A DNA stretch of 64,000 nt from Paenibacillus prosopidis. GTDB taxonomy: Bacteria; Bacillota; Bacilli; Paenibacillales; Paenibacillaceae. The notes below the pieces were generated by a model. That model was given only the letters and a program-made list of their open reading frames with translations. It was not told where the DNA came from and searched no databases. Within the stretch, counting starts at the first letter, position 1; each line of letters starts with the position of its first letter. The stretch spans positions 62,001 through 126,000 of the forward strand of contig NZ_QPJD01000014.1 of NCBI RefSeq assembly GCF_003337375.1. The letters run 5' to 3'. Made by a program: the position numbers and the translations under genes. Below are positions 43,336 to 52,915 of this stretch, in pieces.

Positions 43336-44058
43336 ATGATTGTTGTACAAAACCTGAGAAAGAAATATGGTTCGTTGGAAGTGCTCAAGGATATATCCAC
43401 AACGATCCGGGAGAAAGAAGTGGTTTGCGTTATCGGGCCGTCAGGATCGGGTAAAAGCACATTCCTCAGGTGTCTGAACCTTCTCGAGGAGGTAACGTCC
43501 GGGAAGGTTATGATCGGTGAAGTGGAAGTCACTTCAACGAAAACGAATATTGATAAATTACGCGAAAATGTAGGGATGGTGTTTCAGAGCTTTAATTTAT
43601 TTCCCCACTTAACCGTATTAAAAAATATTATGCTTGCCCCCAAATACATTAAAAAAATGGATAAGCAGCTCAATGAGAAAAGAGCGGTAGAGCTGTTGGC
43701 AAAAGTGGGCTTGGCGGAGAAAAAAGATGAATCCCCTGACCGTTTATCGGGTGGACAAAAGCAGCGTGTAGCTATTGCTCGAGCCTTAGCAATGAATCCC
43801 CGTGTTATGTTGTTCGACGAGCCGACCTCGGCCTTAGATCCCGAAATGGTGGGTGAGGTTTTGCTGGTCATGAAGGAGCTGGCCCGCGAAGGCATCACGA
43901 TGATTGTCGTCACTCATGAAATGGGCTTCGCCCGTGAAGTGGCAGACCGCGTAATCTTTATGGATGGGGGATATATTGTCGAAGAAGGGACTCCCTCCGA
44001 AATATTTGATTTCCCGAAGCATGAACGTACGAAAGCATTCCTTGGAAAACTTTTATGA
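43336..44058 (+). CDS. Polar amino acid ABC transporter ATP-binding protein (GlnQ-type)
   Basis: 240 residues from ATG 43336, preceded by GAGAGGAGG within the end of the permease gene. Walker A GPSGSGKSTFLR, signature LSGGQKQRVAIARA, Walker B VMLFDEPTSALDPE and H-loop VTHEMGFA. It is a close paralogue of the ATPase at 36255. Its stop overlaps the asparaginase start. Confidence 0.92.
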   Translation: MIVVQNLRKKYGSLEVLKDISTTIREKEVVCVIGPSGSGKSTFLRCLNLLEEVTSGKVMIGEVEVTSTKTNIDKLRENVGMVFQSFNLFPHLTVLKNIMLAPKYIKKMDKQLNEKRAVELLAKVGLAEKKDESPDRLSGGQKQRVAIARALAMNPRVMLFDEPTSALDPEMVGEVLLVMKELAREGITMIVVTHEMGFAREVADRVIFMDGGYIVEEGTPSEIFDFPKHERTKAFLGKLL

Positions 44059-45047
44059 AAAAAATACTTTTGCTGACTACAGGCGGAACCATCGCATCGG
44101 TCTCGGGGGCAAATGGACTGATTCCGGGCATAACGGATGCGGAAATAGTGAGCTATTTACTTGAACAAAATTTCAGGTACAAAATTGAAAGTAAAGCGCT
44201 GATGGAAATAGACAGCACAAATATGCAGCCCGAATGCTGGGTGCGTATAGCTGAGGCCGTCTATGAGAATTACGGAGATTATGACGGATTTGTCATCACG
44301 CATGGAACGGATACGATGGGATATACAGCTGCAGCCCTTTCCTATATGCTGCAAAATATCGCGAAGCCGGTTGTCATGACTGGCTCTCAGGTTCCTATTC
44401 ATTATCAAAATACCGATGCCGGTAAAAACATTGTCGACGCTGCACGCTTTGCCTGCGAAGACATCGGAGGCGTATTTATTGTTTTTGACGGCAAGGTGAT
44501 TAACGGGACTAGAGCTGTAAAAGTGAGAACCCGAAGCTATCATGCCTTTGAAAGTATTAATCATCCATACGCCGCTTTTATTGAAGGGGGCGAAATCAGG
44601 TACAATAAACCCGTTTCAAGGGTACGCAGCACGGAGTTGAAATTAGAGGTTTCCTTATGCCCGGATGTTTTTTTGTTGAAACTGCACCCGGGTACAAAGC
44701 CGGAGCTTTTTGACTTTCTTAAGTACCATTATAAGGGGGTAATCATCGAAGGCTTCGGACTTGGAGGTGTGCCAAACCAAGGGAGAAGCCTTGTTCTAAA
44801 AATCAATGAGCTTCTCCAATCGGGAGTAGCTGTCGTTATGACTACGCAATGTCTTGAAGAGGGCGAAGACCGGACGCTTTATGAGGTAGGGCGAATCACG
44901 GCCGGGGAGCTGATGATTTCATCGAAGGATATGAATACAGAGGCGATTGTTCCTAAATTGATGTGGGCGTTAGGCAAGACCAATGATCTCAGAGAGGTCA
45001 AAAGAATGATGGAAACGCCAATTGCAGATGATATTACAATTAACTGA
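44055..45047 (+). CDS. L-asparaginase (type I-like)
   Basis: 330 residues. TTGGTIAS holds the nucleophilic Thr; VITHGTDTMGYTA supplies the second Thr-Asp pair and the Lys region follows at later positions. No signal peptide, so it is the cytoplasmic AnsA type that splits asparagine, often with some glutamine activity, to aspartate and ammonia. It overlaps the ATPase gene by ATGA, so amide uptake and hydrolysis are encoded in one transcript. A strong terminator follows. Confidence 0.9.
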   Translation: MKKILLLTTGGTIASVSGANGLIPGITDAEIVSYLLEQNFRYKIESKALMEIDSTNMQPECWVRIAEAVYENYGDYDGFVITHGTDTMGYTAAALSYMLQNIAKPVVMTGSQVPIHYQNTDAGKNIVDAARFACEDIGGVFIVFDGKVINGTRAVKVRTRSYHAFESINHPYAAFIEGGEIRYNKPVSRVRSTELKLEVSLCPDVFLLKLHPGTKPELFDFLKYHYKGVIIEGFGLGGVPNQGRSLVLKINELLQSGVAVVMTTQCLEEGEDRTLYEVGRITAGELMISSKDMNTEAIVPKLMWALGKTNDLREVKRMMETPIADDITIN

Positions 45048-45077
45048 TTGGCCGATATGGTTAAAAAGGTTCATAAG

Positions 45078-45133
45078 AAATCCCCTAAAGCTGCAGTGAA
45101 CACATTTTCACTGTAGCTTTAGGGGATTTATTG
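45078..45133 (+). terminator. Terminator of the amide uptake/asparaginase operon
   Basis: A 23-base stem (45078-45100 with 45107-45129) around a six-base loop, followed by TATTGTT. Confidence 0.9.
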
Positions 45134-45253
45134 TTATAAATAAGCCTTTATCCCCGCAATAATAGTCAATATCACCTATTCTAGTTCTTTATACCTATTC
45201 ACACTACTAGATTCGACAGCTTATTATAGAGTTAAAGTCTCAGTTAAAAATAA

Positions 45254-45392
45254 CCAAGTGAAAAAGGCAAATCATGAGAAATCATGAGACGCAAAGCCAA
45301 GGGCCTGAACCACGCTTTAGTGGAAGGCAGCCGGTTGCCACAAGGAATCATAGGCAGTTTACTATGAACCTTGTCAAAGGTTTATTTTTTTT
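45254..45392 (+). ncRNA. Cyclic di-GMP-I (GEMM-I) riboswitch with terminator platform
   Basis: The aptamer shows all landmarks: GGCAAA (45266-45271), a P2 hairpin with GAAA tetraloop (TCATGA-GAAA-TCATGA), GACGCAAAGCC (45288-45298), a P3 arm with CCAC/GTGG, and GGCAGCCGGTTGCC closing P1 (GGCAA 45266-45270 with TTGCC 45335-45339). Downstream, AACCTT (45367-45372) and AAGGTT (45377-45382) form a terminator with eight T (45385-45392). ACAAGG..TCATAG (45340-45353) can instead pair with CTATGA..CCTTGT (45362-45374), an antiterminator that shares CCTT. Whether ligand turns the gene on or off cannot be read safely. Confidence 0.92.
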
Positions 45393-45431
45393 GCCCTATA
45401 TCCCGTTTATACAAAGAAAGGTAGGACAAAC

Positions 45432-48400
45432 ATGAAAAAACGTCAAGCTGCTAACAAGCTTTCCTTCCTGGTTTCACTGCTTCTTTTGATTCAGGTTTTA
45501 TCTCCTGCGGCAGGCGTATTTGCGGCAGAGACAAACAACAACATGCTTCCTCCCAGCAATTTGGCTTATCAGTCTTTAACGCCGACTGATATCAAGCTGA
45601 CATGGAGCGCCGTATTTGGAGCTACCGGTTATAAGGTCTATGAGATTACGGACGGCCAGCTCATCACACGCGGCACATCGACAACAACCACATTTACCAT
45701 TAACAGTCTGCCGGAAGGGTCGTATACCTATGTGGTATCAACCTTAAGCCCGGATGGCGAGTCCGGTCCATGCGCACCAATCACGGTGGATATCACTTAC
45801 CCGGATATGACTGCCCCAACCTTGGCCTCTGCCATTCAGAACGGAAACGATATTATGCTAAGCTGGGGAGCTTCCCCTAATGCCCAAAGCTATAATCTTT
45901 ACCAAGTCCAGGTTGACGGTCAAACGACACTGGTCAAAACGCAGACGGCACGTACATATACGATCACTAATACACCTGCGGGAACATACAAGTATGCGGT
46001 TACCGCATCGAATTCCGTTTTTGGTGAATCGCCGCTTTCCGCTCCGGTTGAAGTTGTCATTGTTTATCCGGCTATGAAGGCACCCGGAAATTTCACCTTT
46101 ACCATTACGAACATCAGCGACGTCAACCTAAAGTGGGATGCCGCCAGTTACGCTACTAATTACAAGGTTTATCAAATTATTGACGGACAAAAGGTTTTAA
46201 AAAGTACGGTGACCGGTACAACGGCTGCGTTTACGAAACTGCCGGCCGGCGATTATGTCTACGAGGTATATTCGTACAGCGACCGTTTCGGAGAATCGAC
46301 GGAAGGCAGCCGGATCACGGTAACCGTTGGGTCTGTTGCTATGGCAGCACCGGCCAATCTGGCGTACAAGCTGCAAAACGTCAATGATATTGTCCTGACT
46401 TGGACTGCCGCGACTTATGCAACAAGCTATAAAATCTATCAAGTCATCGACGGCCAAAAAGAGTTGAAAAGCACGGTGACCGGCACAACAGTTACGTTTA
46501 CGAATCAGCCGGCCGGTAATTATGCCTACGAGGTTCACTCGTTCAGTGACCGTTTCGGTGAATCGCCGGAAGGGAGTAAAGTCACTTTTGCATTAGATGC
46601 CGTGATCATGGCGCCTCCGGGCAGCTTAACCTATAAGGTGCAGAACGTTAACGATATCGTCTTAACTTGGGCGACTGCAGCAAACGCAAACAGCTACAAA
46701 GTTTATCAAATGATCGATGGGCAAAAAGTGTTGAAAAGCACGGTTACTGGCACCACGGTCACCTACACCAACCAGCCTGCCGGTAATTATGTCTATGAGG
46801 TGCATTCCGTCTCGACTCGCTTCGGTGAATCGCCGGAAGGCAGTAAAGTCACCTTTACGCTAGGTGCCGTAACCATGGAGCCTCCGGGCAGCTTAACTTA
46901 CAAGCTGCAGAACATCAACGATATCGTCTTAACTTGGGCGACTTCAGCAAACGCAAACAGCTACAAAGTTTATCAAATGATCGATGGGCAAAAAGTGTTG
47001 AAAAGCACGGTAACCGGCACTACGGTCACCTACACCAACCAGCCGGCCGGTAATTATGTCTATGAGGTGCATTCCGTCTCGACTCGTTTCGGTGAATCGG
47101 CGGAAGGCAGTTCTGTCACGTTGACGCTGGAGGCCGTAATCATGGCTGCGCCAGGCAATTTTCAGTATAAACTGTTAAACGGAAACGATATCGTTCTGAC
47201 CTGGGATGCCGCACCAAACGCGAACAGCTATAAAGTCTATCAAATCACGAACGGTCAAAAAGTGTTGAAAAGCACGAGTGCAGGCACAACAGTCACTTAT
47301 ACGAATCAGCCGCAAGGCAATTACACATATGAAGTTTATTCGTTTTCGACCCGTTTCGGTCAATCGCCGGAAGGAAGCCAAGTTTTGGTCCCGCTGATCT
47401 ATCCGACGATGGAACCGCCGGCCAATCTCGTGCAAACGATTAAAAACGCGACGGACTTTACCCTGACCTGGGATGCTTCCGCCTATGCGACAAGCTATAA
47501 AGTCTACCAGATCGTAAATGGACAAAAGGTGCTTAAAAGCACGGTAGCCGGCCTAAACGTCACATATACCGGCATGTCGCCGGGCGAATATACGTATGAA
47601 GTTCATTCGGTTTCAACCCGTTTCGGAGAATCGCCGGAAGGAACTAAGCTGACGATGAAGCTTGACGGACAAGTCATGCAAGCTCCGCTGAATCCGACAT
47701 ACAGTATAACTAATGGAAATGACATTACCTTAAAATGGACGGCCGTATCTTACGCAACCAGCTACAAGATTTATCAAGTGGTAGACGGGCAAAAGATGCT
47801 GAAAAGCACGGTAACCGGCACGGCCGTCACCTATACGAACCAACCGGAGGGTCCTTTAAACTATGAGATCCACTCTGTTTCGACCATTTTGGGCGAGTCG
47901 CCGGAAGGTGCAAAAATAACGTTTATACTGGATCATCCCGTGGTGGCTGCTCCCAATAATTTTGCCTACAAAATTTTGAACGGAAATGACGTCGTATTGA
48001 CTTGGGGGGCTGTTACTTATGCGAACTCCTATAAAGTCTATGAGCTCGTTGACGGTCAGAAGCTTCTGAAGAATTCGGTTACAACTTTGACTTCGACGCA
48101 ATCGAATATAACGGGCGGCGCCCACACCTATATCGTTCATGCCGTCAGCAACCGCTTCGGCGAATCGCCGGAAGGCGGCCAGGTGACTTTTACGCTTAAT
48201 ATTCCAAACATGCAGGCACCGGGTAACTTTACGCAAAGCGTTTCAAACGGTAATGACATCACCTTAAGGTGGAACCCCGTTACCTATGCAACGGCATACA
48301 AGCTTTATCTGCTTGTTGACGGGATAGAGGTGTTGGTGAAATCTCAGACCGCAACAAGTATTACGTTGCCGAATCAGCCTGAGGGCGACTACAACTACGT

Positions 48401-51323
48401 GTTGCGCTCCTACAGTGACCGTTTCGGCGAATCGCCGGAAAGCAGTGACCTCGACTTCACATTAGTCTGGCCAACCATGCAAGCGCCGGGCGTCTTTACT
48501 CAAAGCGTTGCGAACGGTAATGACATCACCTTAAGGTGGAACCCCGTAACCTATGCAACGGCATACAAGCTTTATCGGCTTGTTGACGGGAAAGAGGTGT
48601 TGGTGAAATCTCAGACGGCAACGAGTATTACGTTGACGAACCAGCCTGAGGGCGACTTTACTTACGTGGTGCGCTCCTTCAGCAGCCGTTTCGGTGATTC
48701 GCCGGAAGGCAGCGAACTCAAGTTCACCTTACTCTGGCCGTTGATGTTAGCCCCGGGCAATTTAACGAAGACCATTTCAAACGGAAACGACATCGCATTG
48801 AAATGGAATGCGGTAGCTTATGCGACGGCTTACAAGGTGTACCAATTAGTCGATGGGCAAAAAGTGCTGAAAAGCACATTAACCGGCACGACCGTTAATT
48901 ACGTCAATATGCCTGCTGGCGATTACAGTTACGTGGTGCACTCTTACAGCGACCGCTTCGGTGAATCGCCGATCGGAAGCACCTCCAATTTTGCGCTTGT
49001 ATGGCCGGTTGTTGTTCCGCCCGTTTTGACAGGGACCGTCTTTAACGCAAACAATATTACGCTGTCTTGGCCTGCTGTTACATGGGCAAACGAATATCGC
49101 GTTTATGATTTGACAGGAGGTACCCGGCAATTAATTTATAAGGGTACGGCCTTAAGCTTTAAAGTATATAATCTGTCAGAGGATACCCATCAGTATGAAG
49201 TGACTGCTTTCAGCACCCGTTTCGGCGAATCGGCGTCTTCGAACCGTGTGACCGAAACGATCGTGTTCCCGGTCATGCAGCCTCCGGTCGCCACCTTGAA
49301 GCTGTTAAGCGGCACGAGCGCCCGGATATCCTGGAGTTTCGTAACCTACGCTAACGGCTATAACGTATATGAGATCATAGACGGAGAACCAGTTTTGCTG
49401 ACGGAGAAGCTGAACAATCTGTCCTACACGGTAACGGATTTATCTTATAGAAACCATGAGTACTTTGTGACATCGTACAGCAACTCGTTCGGCCTGTCGG
49501 AGCCATCAAATACCGTCCTCGCCAAGCTGATTATCGATACGGAAGCGCCGGTAACGAAAGCGGAGGCACTCGCCGGCTGGACGAATCTAAACCAGATTGT
49601 CACCTTATCGGCTACAGATAACGAAACGGGAGTCGCGAATACATTCTATTCCCTGAACGGCAGCGAATATACGGCAGGAACTTCTGTTAAGGTGGACAAA
49701 GAAGGCGTAAACAAAGTTTCCTTCTACTCGGTGGATAAAGTCGGCAACAAGGAAGCAGCTCAGGCCATCGAAGTGAAAATTGACAGGACGGCCCCAGTGA
49801 CTGTTACGGAAGCTTCTGCGTTATGGGTGAAAGAAGCGGCAATAAAATTAACTGCAACGGACGCTCATAGCGGCGTTTCGAAGACGTACTATTCGATTAA
49901 CGGCTCTGATTACCAGGAAGGCACCTCGTTCATAGTAGACGGCGAGGGTGTTAACGAAGTCAGCTTCTATTCGGTTGACGGAGCAGGCAATAAGGAAGAC
50001 GCTCAAGCCATCATAGTGAAAATCGACCGGACGGCCCCTGTTACTCATTCGGACGCTCCTGCTGATTGGACGAAGGAAGATGTGACCGTTAAATTAACTG
50101 CAACAGATACGCATAGCGGTACAGCCCGAATGTTCTACTCGATCGACGGATCGGCATACGCAGAAGGCAGTTCGTTCACCGTGAGTGAAGAAGGTATCCA
50201 TAAAGTTACATTCTACTCAACCGATATAGCCGGCAACATCGAGACTGCAAATACGGCTGTGGTAAAAATCGACCGGACGGCTCCGGCGACTGTTTCGGAA
50301 GCTCCTGCGTTATGGGTAAAAGAAGCGGCCGTACAATTAACCGCAACGGATGCACATAGCGGTATAGCGAAGACGTACTATTCGATAAACGGCTCCGATT
50401 ATCTGGAAGGCACCTCGTTTAAGGTAGAAAACGAGGGTATCAACAAGGTCAGCTTCTATTCGGTTGACCATGCGGGTATTAAGGAAGCGGCTCACGACAT
50501 CGAAGTGAAGATTGACCGGACAGCTCCTGTTACTCATTCGGATGCTCCTGCAGATTGGTCGAAAGAAGATGTGACCGTTAAATTAACCGCAATGGATGCG
50601 CTAAGCGGCACAGCCAAAACGTTCTACTCGATCGACGGTTCAGTATACGAAGAAGGCAGTTCGTTCACTGTCAGTGATGAAGGTATTCATAAAGTGGCTT
50701 TCTACTCGGTTGATTCGGCCGGAAACATCGAGACTGCGAATACGGCTGTGGTGAAAATCGACAAGACCGCACCGGTCATTACAATGAATCTTAAGGAAGA
50801 GTATCAGGCAGGGTCGACGCTGCAATTGACGTACTCGGCAGTCGATACGCTTTCGGGTATCGTTGCCAATAGGATAACCGTGACCCGTCCAAACGGAGCA
50901 ACCGAGGAAGCAGAGCAAAACAGCGGGATTGTATTGGACAAGCCGGGTGTCTATACCGTTACAGTGACCGTTACTAATGCTGCGGGTCTGAGCACTACGT
51001 TGAAAAAACAATTTGTTGTATACATCCCGGCCACCATAGCGGTGACTCCTAATATCATTAAAGGCAATAAAGGCGTGTTTACCGTCCGGGTAGATTTGCC
51101 GAGTGGCTACAGTTCTGAAGGCTTCAATCTAAATACCGTAACTCTAAATGGCGTGAAGGCTCTTACCAGCAACAATGGCTACTACAATCAGGCGAAGCTT
51201 GGACAATTCAAATTCGAACGTTCCGATTTCAATTGGACGGCTGCCGAGGTTACACTGCATTTTAGAGGATATGTCAACGGTATTCTGGTAATCGGTGAAA
51301 CGACTGTGAAAGTCCAGAAATAG
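45432..51323 (+). CDS. Giant secreted repeat protein, adhesin-like (FnIII-like and OmpL47-like repeats)
   Basis: 1963 residues with a signal peptide (LLLLIQVLSPAAGVFAAE). Residues about 40-1370 hold 15 fibronectin III-like repeats of 86-92 residues, with the pattern NGNDIxLxW, SYKVYQxVDGQKVLKST and RFGESPEG. About 1372-1780 hold five OmpL47-type repeats (APVTHSDAPADW, LTATD, SGTAxxFYSIDG, EGIHKVTFYSxDxAGN). A further Ig-like domain and a 110-residue end region (KGNKGVFTVRVDLPSGYSSE) follow; no LPXTG or S-layer motif is seen, so anchoring is unclear. The gene is monocistronic behind a c-di-GMP riboswitch, so a role in surface attachment or biofilm matrix is likely. Confidence 0.88.
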   Translation: MKKRQAANKLSFLVSLLLLIQVLSPAAGVFAAETNNNMLPPSNLAYQSLTPTDIKLTWSAVFGATGYKVYEITDGQLITRGTSTTTTFTINSLPEGSYTYVVSTLSPDGESGPCAPITVDITYPDMTAPTLASAIQNGNDIMLSWGASPNAQSYNLYQVQVDGQTTLVKTQTARTYTITNTPAGTYKYAVTASNSVFGESPLSAPVEVVIVYPAMKAPGNFTFTITNISDVNLKWDAASYATNYKVYQIIDGQKVLKSTVTGTTAAFTKLPAGDYVYEVYSYSDRFGESTEGSRITVTVGSVAMAAPANLAYKLQNVNDIVLTWTAATYATSYKIYQVIDGQKELKSTVTGTTVTFTNQPAGNYAYEVHSFSDRFGESPEGSKVTFALDAVIMAPPGSLTYKVQNVNDIVLTWATAANANSYKVYQMIDGQKVLKSTVTGTTVTYTNQPAGNYVYEVHSVSTRFGESPEGSKVTFTLGAVTMEPPGSLTYKLQNINDIVLTWATSANANSYKVYQMIDGQKVLKSTVTGTTVTYTNQPAGNYVYEVHSVSTRFGESAEGSSVTLTLEAVIMAAPGNFQYKLLNGNDIVLTWDAAPNANSYKVYQITNGQKVLKSTSAGTTVTYTNQPQGNYTYEVYSFSTRFGQSPEGSQVLVPLIYPTMEPPANLVQTIKNATDFTLTWDASAYATSYKVYQIVNGQKVLKSTVAGLNVTYTGMSPGEYTYEVHSVSTRFGESPEGTKLTMKLDGQVMQAPLNPTYSITNGNDITLKWTAVSYATSYKIYQVVDGQKMLKSTVTGTAVTYTNQPEGPLNYEIHSVSTILGESPEGAKITFILDHPVVAAPNNFAYKILNGNDVVLTWGAVTYANSYKVYELVDGQKLLKNSVTTLTSTQSNITGGAHTYIVHAVSNRFGESPEGGQVTFTLNIPNMQAPGNFTQSVSNGNDITLRWNPVTYATAYKLYLLVDGIEVLVKSQTATSITLPNQPEGDYNYVLRSYSDRFGESPESSDLDFTLVWPTMQAPGVFTQSVANGNDITLRWNPVTYATAYKLYRLVDGKEVLVKSQTATSITLTNQPEGDFTYVVRSFSSRFGDSPEGSELKFTLLWPLMLAPGNLTKTISNGNDIALKWNAVAYATAYKVYQLVDGQKVLKSTLTGTTVNYVNMPAGDYSYVVHSYSDRFGESPIGSTSNFALVWPVVVPPVLTGTVFNANNITLSWPAVTWANEYRVYDLTGGTRQLIYKGTALSFKVYNLSEDTHQYEVTAFSTRFGESASSNRVTETIVFPVMQPPVATLKLLSGTSARISWSFVTYANGYNVYEIIDGEPVLLTEKLNNLSYTVTDLSYRNHEYFVTSYSNSFGLSEPSNTVLAKLIIDTEAPVTKAEALAGWTNLNQIVTLSATDNETGVANTFYSLNGSEYTAGTSVKVDKEGVNKVSFYSVDKVGNKEAAQAIEVKIDRTAPVTVTEASALWVKEAAIKLTATDAHSGVSKTYYSINGSDYQEGTSFIVDGEGVNEVSFYSVDGAGNKEDAQAIIVKIDRTAPVTHSDAPADWTKEDVTVKLTATDTHSGTARMFYSIDGSAYAEGSSFTVSEEGIHKVTFYSTDIAGNIETANTAVVKIDRTAPATVSEAPALWVKEAAVQLTATDAHSGIAKTYYSINGSDYLEGTSFKVENEGINKVSFYSVDHAGIKEAAHDIEVKIDRTAPVTHSDAPADWSKEDVTVKLTAMDALSGTAKTFYSIDGSVYEEGSSFTVSDEGIHKVAFYSVDSAGNIETANTAVVKIDKTAPVITMNLKEEYQAGSTLQLTYSAVDTLSGIVANRITVTRPNGATEEAEQNSGIVLDKPGVYTVTVTVTNAAGLSTTLKKQFVVYIPATIAVTPNIIKGNKGVFTVRVDLPSGYSSEGFNLNTVTLNGVKALTSNNGYYNQAKLGQFKFERSDFNWTAAEVTLHFRGYVNGILVIGETTVKVQK
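45549..49543 (+). repeat. Fifteen tandem fibronectin III-like coding repeats
   Basis: Units of about 260-270 bases. Units 5 and 6 (from about 46614 and 46881, 267 bases apart) are almost identical at DNA level, and units 11 and 12 (from about 48217 and 48484) share long identical stretches. Confidence 0.9.
49544..50768 (+). repeat. Five OmpL47-like coding repeats, the last four alternating in type
   Basis: Units of about 245 bases. Units 2 and 4 share ALWVKEAA and SINGSDY; units 3 and 5 share SDAPADW, KEDVTVKLTA and SIDGS, so a two-unit block was duplicated. Confidence 0.85.
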
Positions 51324-51351
51324 AGCGATAGTAAAGAATGAGAAACAGCTA

Positions 51352-51381
51352 AGGGCACCCTGCCGGGTGCCCTATCTTTTT
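51352..51381 (+). terminator. Terminator after the giant repeat protein
   Basis: Stem AGGGCACCC / GGGTGCCCT and TATCTTTTT. Confidence 0.85.
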
Positions 51382-51401
51382 GCTTAAGAGATTCTGTCTA
51401 C

Positions 51402-52634
51402 TTAGAAATTAACTCCGGATTCTGTTGTAGCCCAAGACTTTTTCCAAGAGCGCGATACTGCGTAGAAAACAAGTGTCATAACTAATACGATTGATCCGAT
51501 AACAAGGAATCCGGTAACGTGAGTGCCTGTCGTTTCTTTTAATGGACCAAGAATATATTTAGGAAGCAAAAATCCTCCTAAACCGCCTGCGGCTCCGACG
51601 ATCCCGGTAACAACTCCGATTTCCTTGGAGAAACGCTGCGGAACAATCTGGAACACCGATCCGTTCCCCATGCCGAGGCAAGCCATCATAACACTTGTAT
51701 ATAGAAGCATAACAAGGAATGAACTAGGCATTGTTGCAATCGCAAACGCGCAGATTGTAACTACGCTAAACAATATGGTCAAGAATCTCATTCCGCCAAC
51801 TTTATCAGCAATCCAACCGCCTACGGGTCTAAAGAAGCTGCCCGCTATGACGGTAAGAGTAACCAGGTAGCCTACCTGTATTTTTGTTAAACCGCCTGGG
51901 TTTACGCCATCGCCATACACATCGTAGAAGAAAATGCTGAAGTAGCTCGCAAATCCGACAAAACCGCCAAATGTAACTGAGTAGAATAGGGAGAACCACC
52001 AAGTGTCCGCGAACTTAAATACACTGAGGTAATCCTTCAAGGTTTTAGGCGCAGGAGCATTCGGAGCATCCTTGGCTAATATTGCATAAATAATCATGAT
52101 AGCGATCAAAGGTATAAGTGCCAATCCAAAAACAGTGTGCCATCCGTACGCTGTCGCTAGCTGTGGTCCAAAAAATGTAGCTAGCGCAGTACCGCTGTTG
52201 CCTGCTCCGGCAATTCCCATCGCCAGACCTTGATATTGTGGAGGATACCAGCGGCTGGCCAAGGAAAGCGAGACGGCAAAGCTTGCACCCGCGATACCGA
52301 GCAAGAACCCGATCGACTGAACTTGAACCAGGCTTGTTCCGCCGAGCCAACCCCAGAGAAGAGGAATAGTGGTAAGCCCCATCCCGATAAGGCCTGCTTT
52401 TTTAGCGCCAATACGGTCCGCCAATATCCCCATCGGTATCCGGAAAATGGAACCTCCCAAAATCGGGATTGCTACCATGGTAGCCTTCTGAGTATCCGAC
52501 AAACCAAAATCTTTGGTAATGAAGAGTGCTAAAGCTCCGCAAAATACCCAAATCATAAAGCTTACATCAAAATAGAGAAAAGATGACAACAAACTTGGAA
52601 AGTGGCCAGACTTACGAAAACTTTGTGCTTCCAT
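51402..52634 (-). CDS. Nitrate/nitrite transporter, NarK/NasA-type MFS
   Basis: 410 residues, 12 helices. The nitrate signature of the NNP family is visible in GFLLGIAGASFAVSLSLASR WYPPQYQGLAMGIAGAGNSG and again in GMGNGSVFQIVPQRF and GIVGAAGGLGGF. GGGGGAATG precedes the ATG at 52634. It imports nitrate or exchanges nitrate for nitrite; assimilation or respiration cannot be told because no reductase gene lies within the window. Its upstream region (52635 to about 52930) carries a terminator-like leader hairpin and a palindrome. Confidence 0.92.
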   Translation of the reverse strand: MEAQSFRKSGHFPSLLSSFLYFDVSFMIWVFCGALALFITKDFGLSDTQKATMVAIPILGGSIFRIPMGILADRIGAKKAGLIGMGLTTIPLLWGWLGGTSLVQVQSIGFLLGIAGASFAVSLSLASRWYPPQYQGLAMGIAGAGNSGTALATFFGPQLATAYGWHTVFGLALIPLIAIMIIYAILAKDAPNAPAPKTLKDYLSVFKFADTWWFSLFYSVTFGGFVGFASYFSIFFYDVYGDGVNPGGLTKIQVGYLVTLTVIAGSFFRPVGGWIADKVGGMRFLTILFSVVTICAFAIATMPSSFLVMLLYTSVMMACLGMGNGSVFQIVPQRFSKEIGVVTGIVGAAGGLGGFLLPKYILGPLKETTGTHVTGFLVIGSIVLVMTLVFYAVSRSWKKSWATTESGVNF

Positions 52635-52790
52635 TTTTCATTCCCCCTATAATTAATAAACCTTGGTTTTCTTTCCGGCTAAATCATAGCTTTGGCCGGA
52701 ATCATTCATGTTCGTTCGTTGCTGGTGCTGTTTTAACACCTCTCTCTTTAATTCTCGGTATTCCCTCCATTTCTCGGCAGTGATCGGGCA

Positions 52791-52846
52791 AAAAGAGGCC
52801 GACTGACAGAACCGCATAAATGCGAATTCTGTTAATCGGCCCCTTT
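52791..52846 (-). promoter_or_regulatory. Terminator-like hairpin in the leader of the nitrate transporter
   Basis: Stem segments AAAGG-GGCCGA and ACAGAA pair with TTCTGT and TCGGCC-CTTT, with an inner CGCA-TAAA-TGCG hairpin. On the minus strand it is followed by a T run and lies about 160 bases before the transporter start with no gene upstream on that strand, so it looks like an attenuator rather than a gene-end terminator. On the plus strand the T run is too short. Confidence 0.55.
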
Positions 52847-52915
52847 GCCGTTTGCAGCCACGCCGTCGTGACTGACTTTATTAATAATCGATGTAGAATA
52901 CAAAGCCTACCCGTC

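Noticed and set aside
48879..49130. Minus-strand frames inside the giant repeat gene
   Set aside because: They recur with the repeat period, as expected for antisense shadows of repeated coding sequence.
45549..50768. Regular repeats that might suggest a CRISPR array
   Set aside because: Repeats are about 245-270 bases, coding and in frame; they are FnIII-like and OmpL47-like protein domains.
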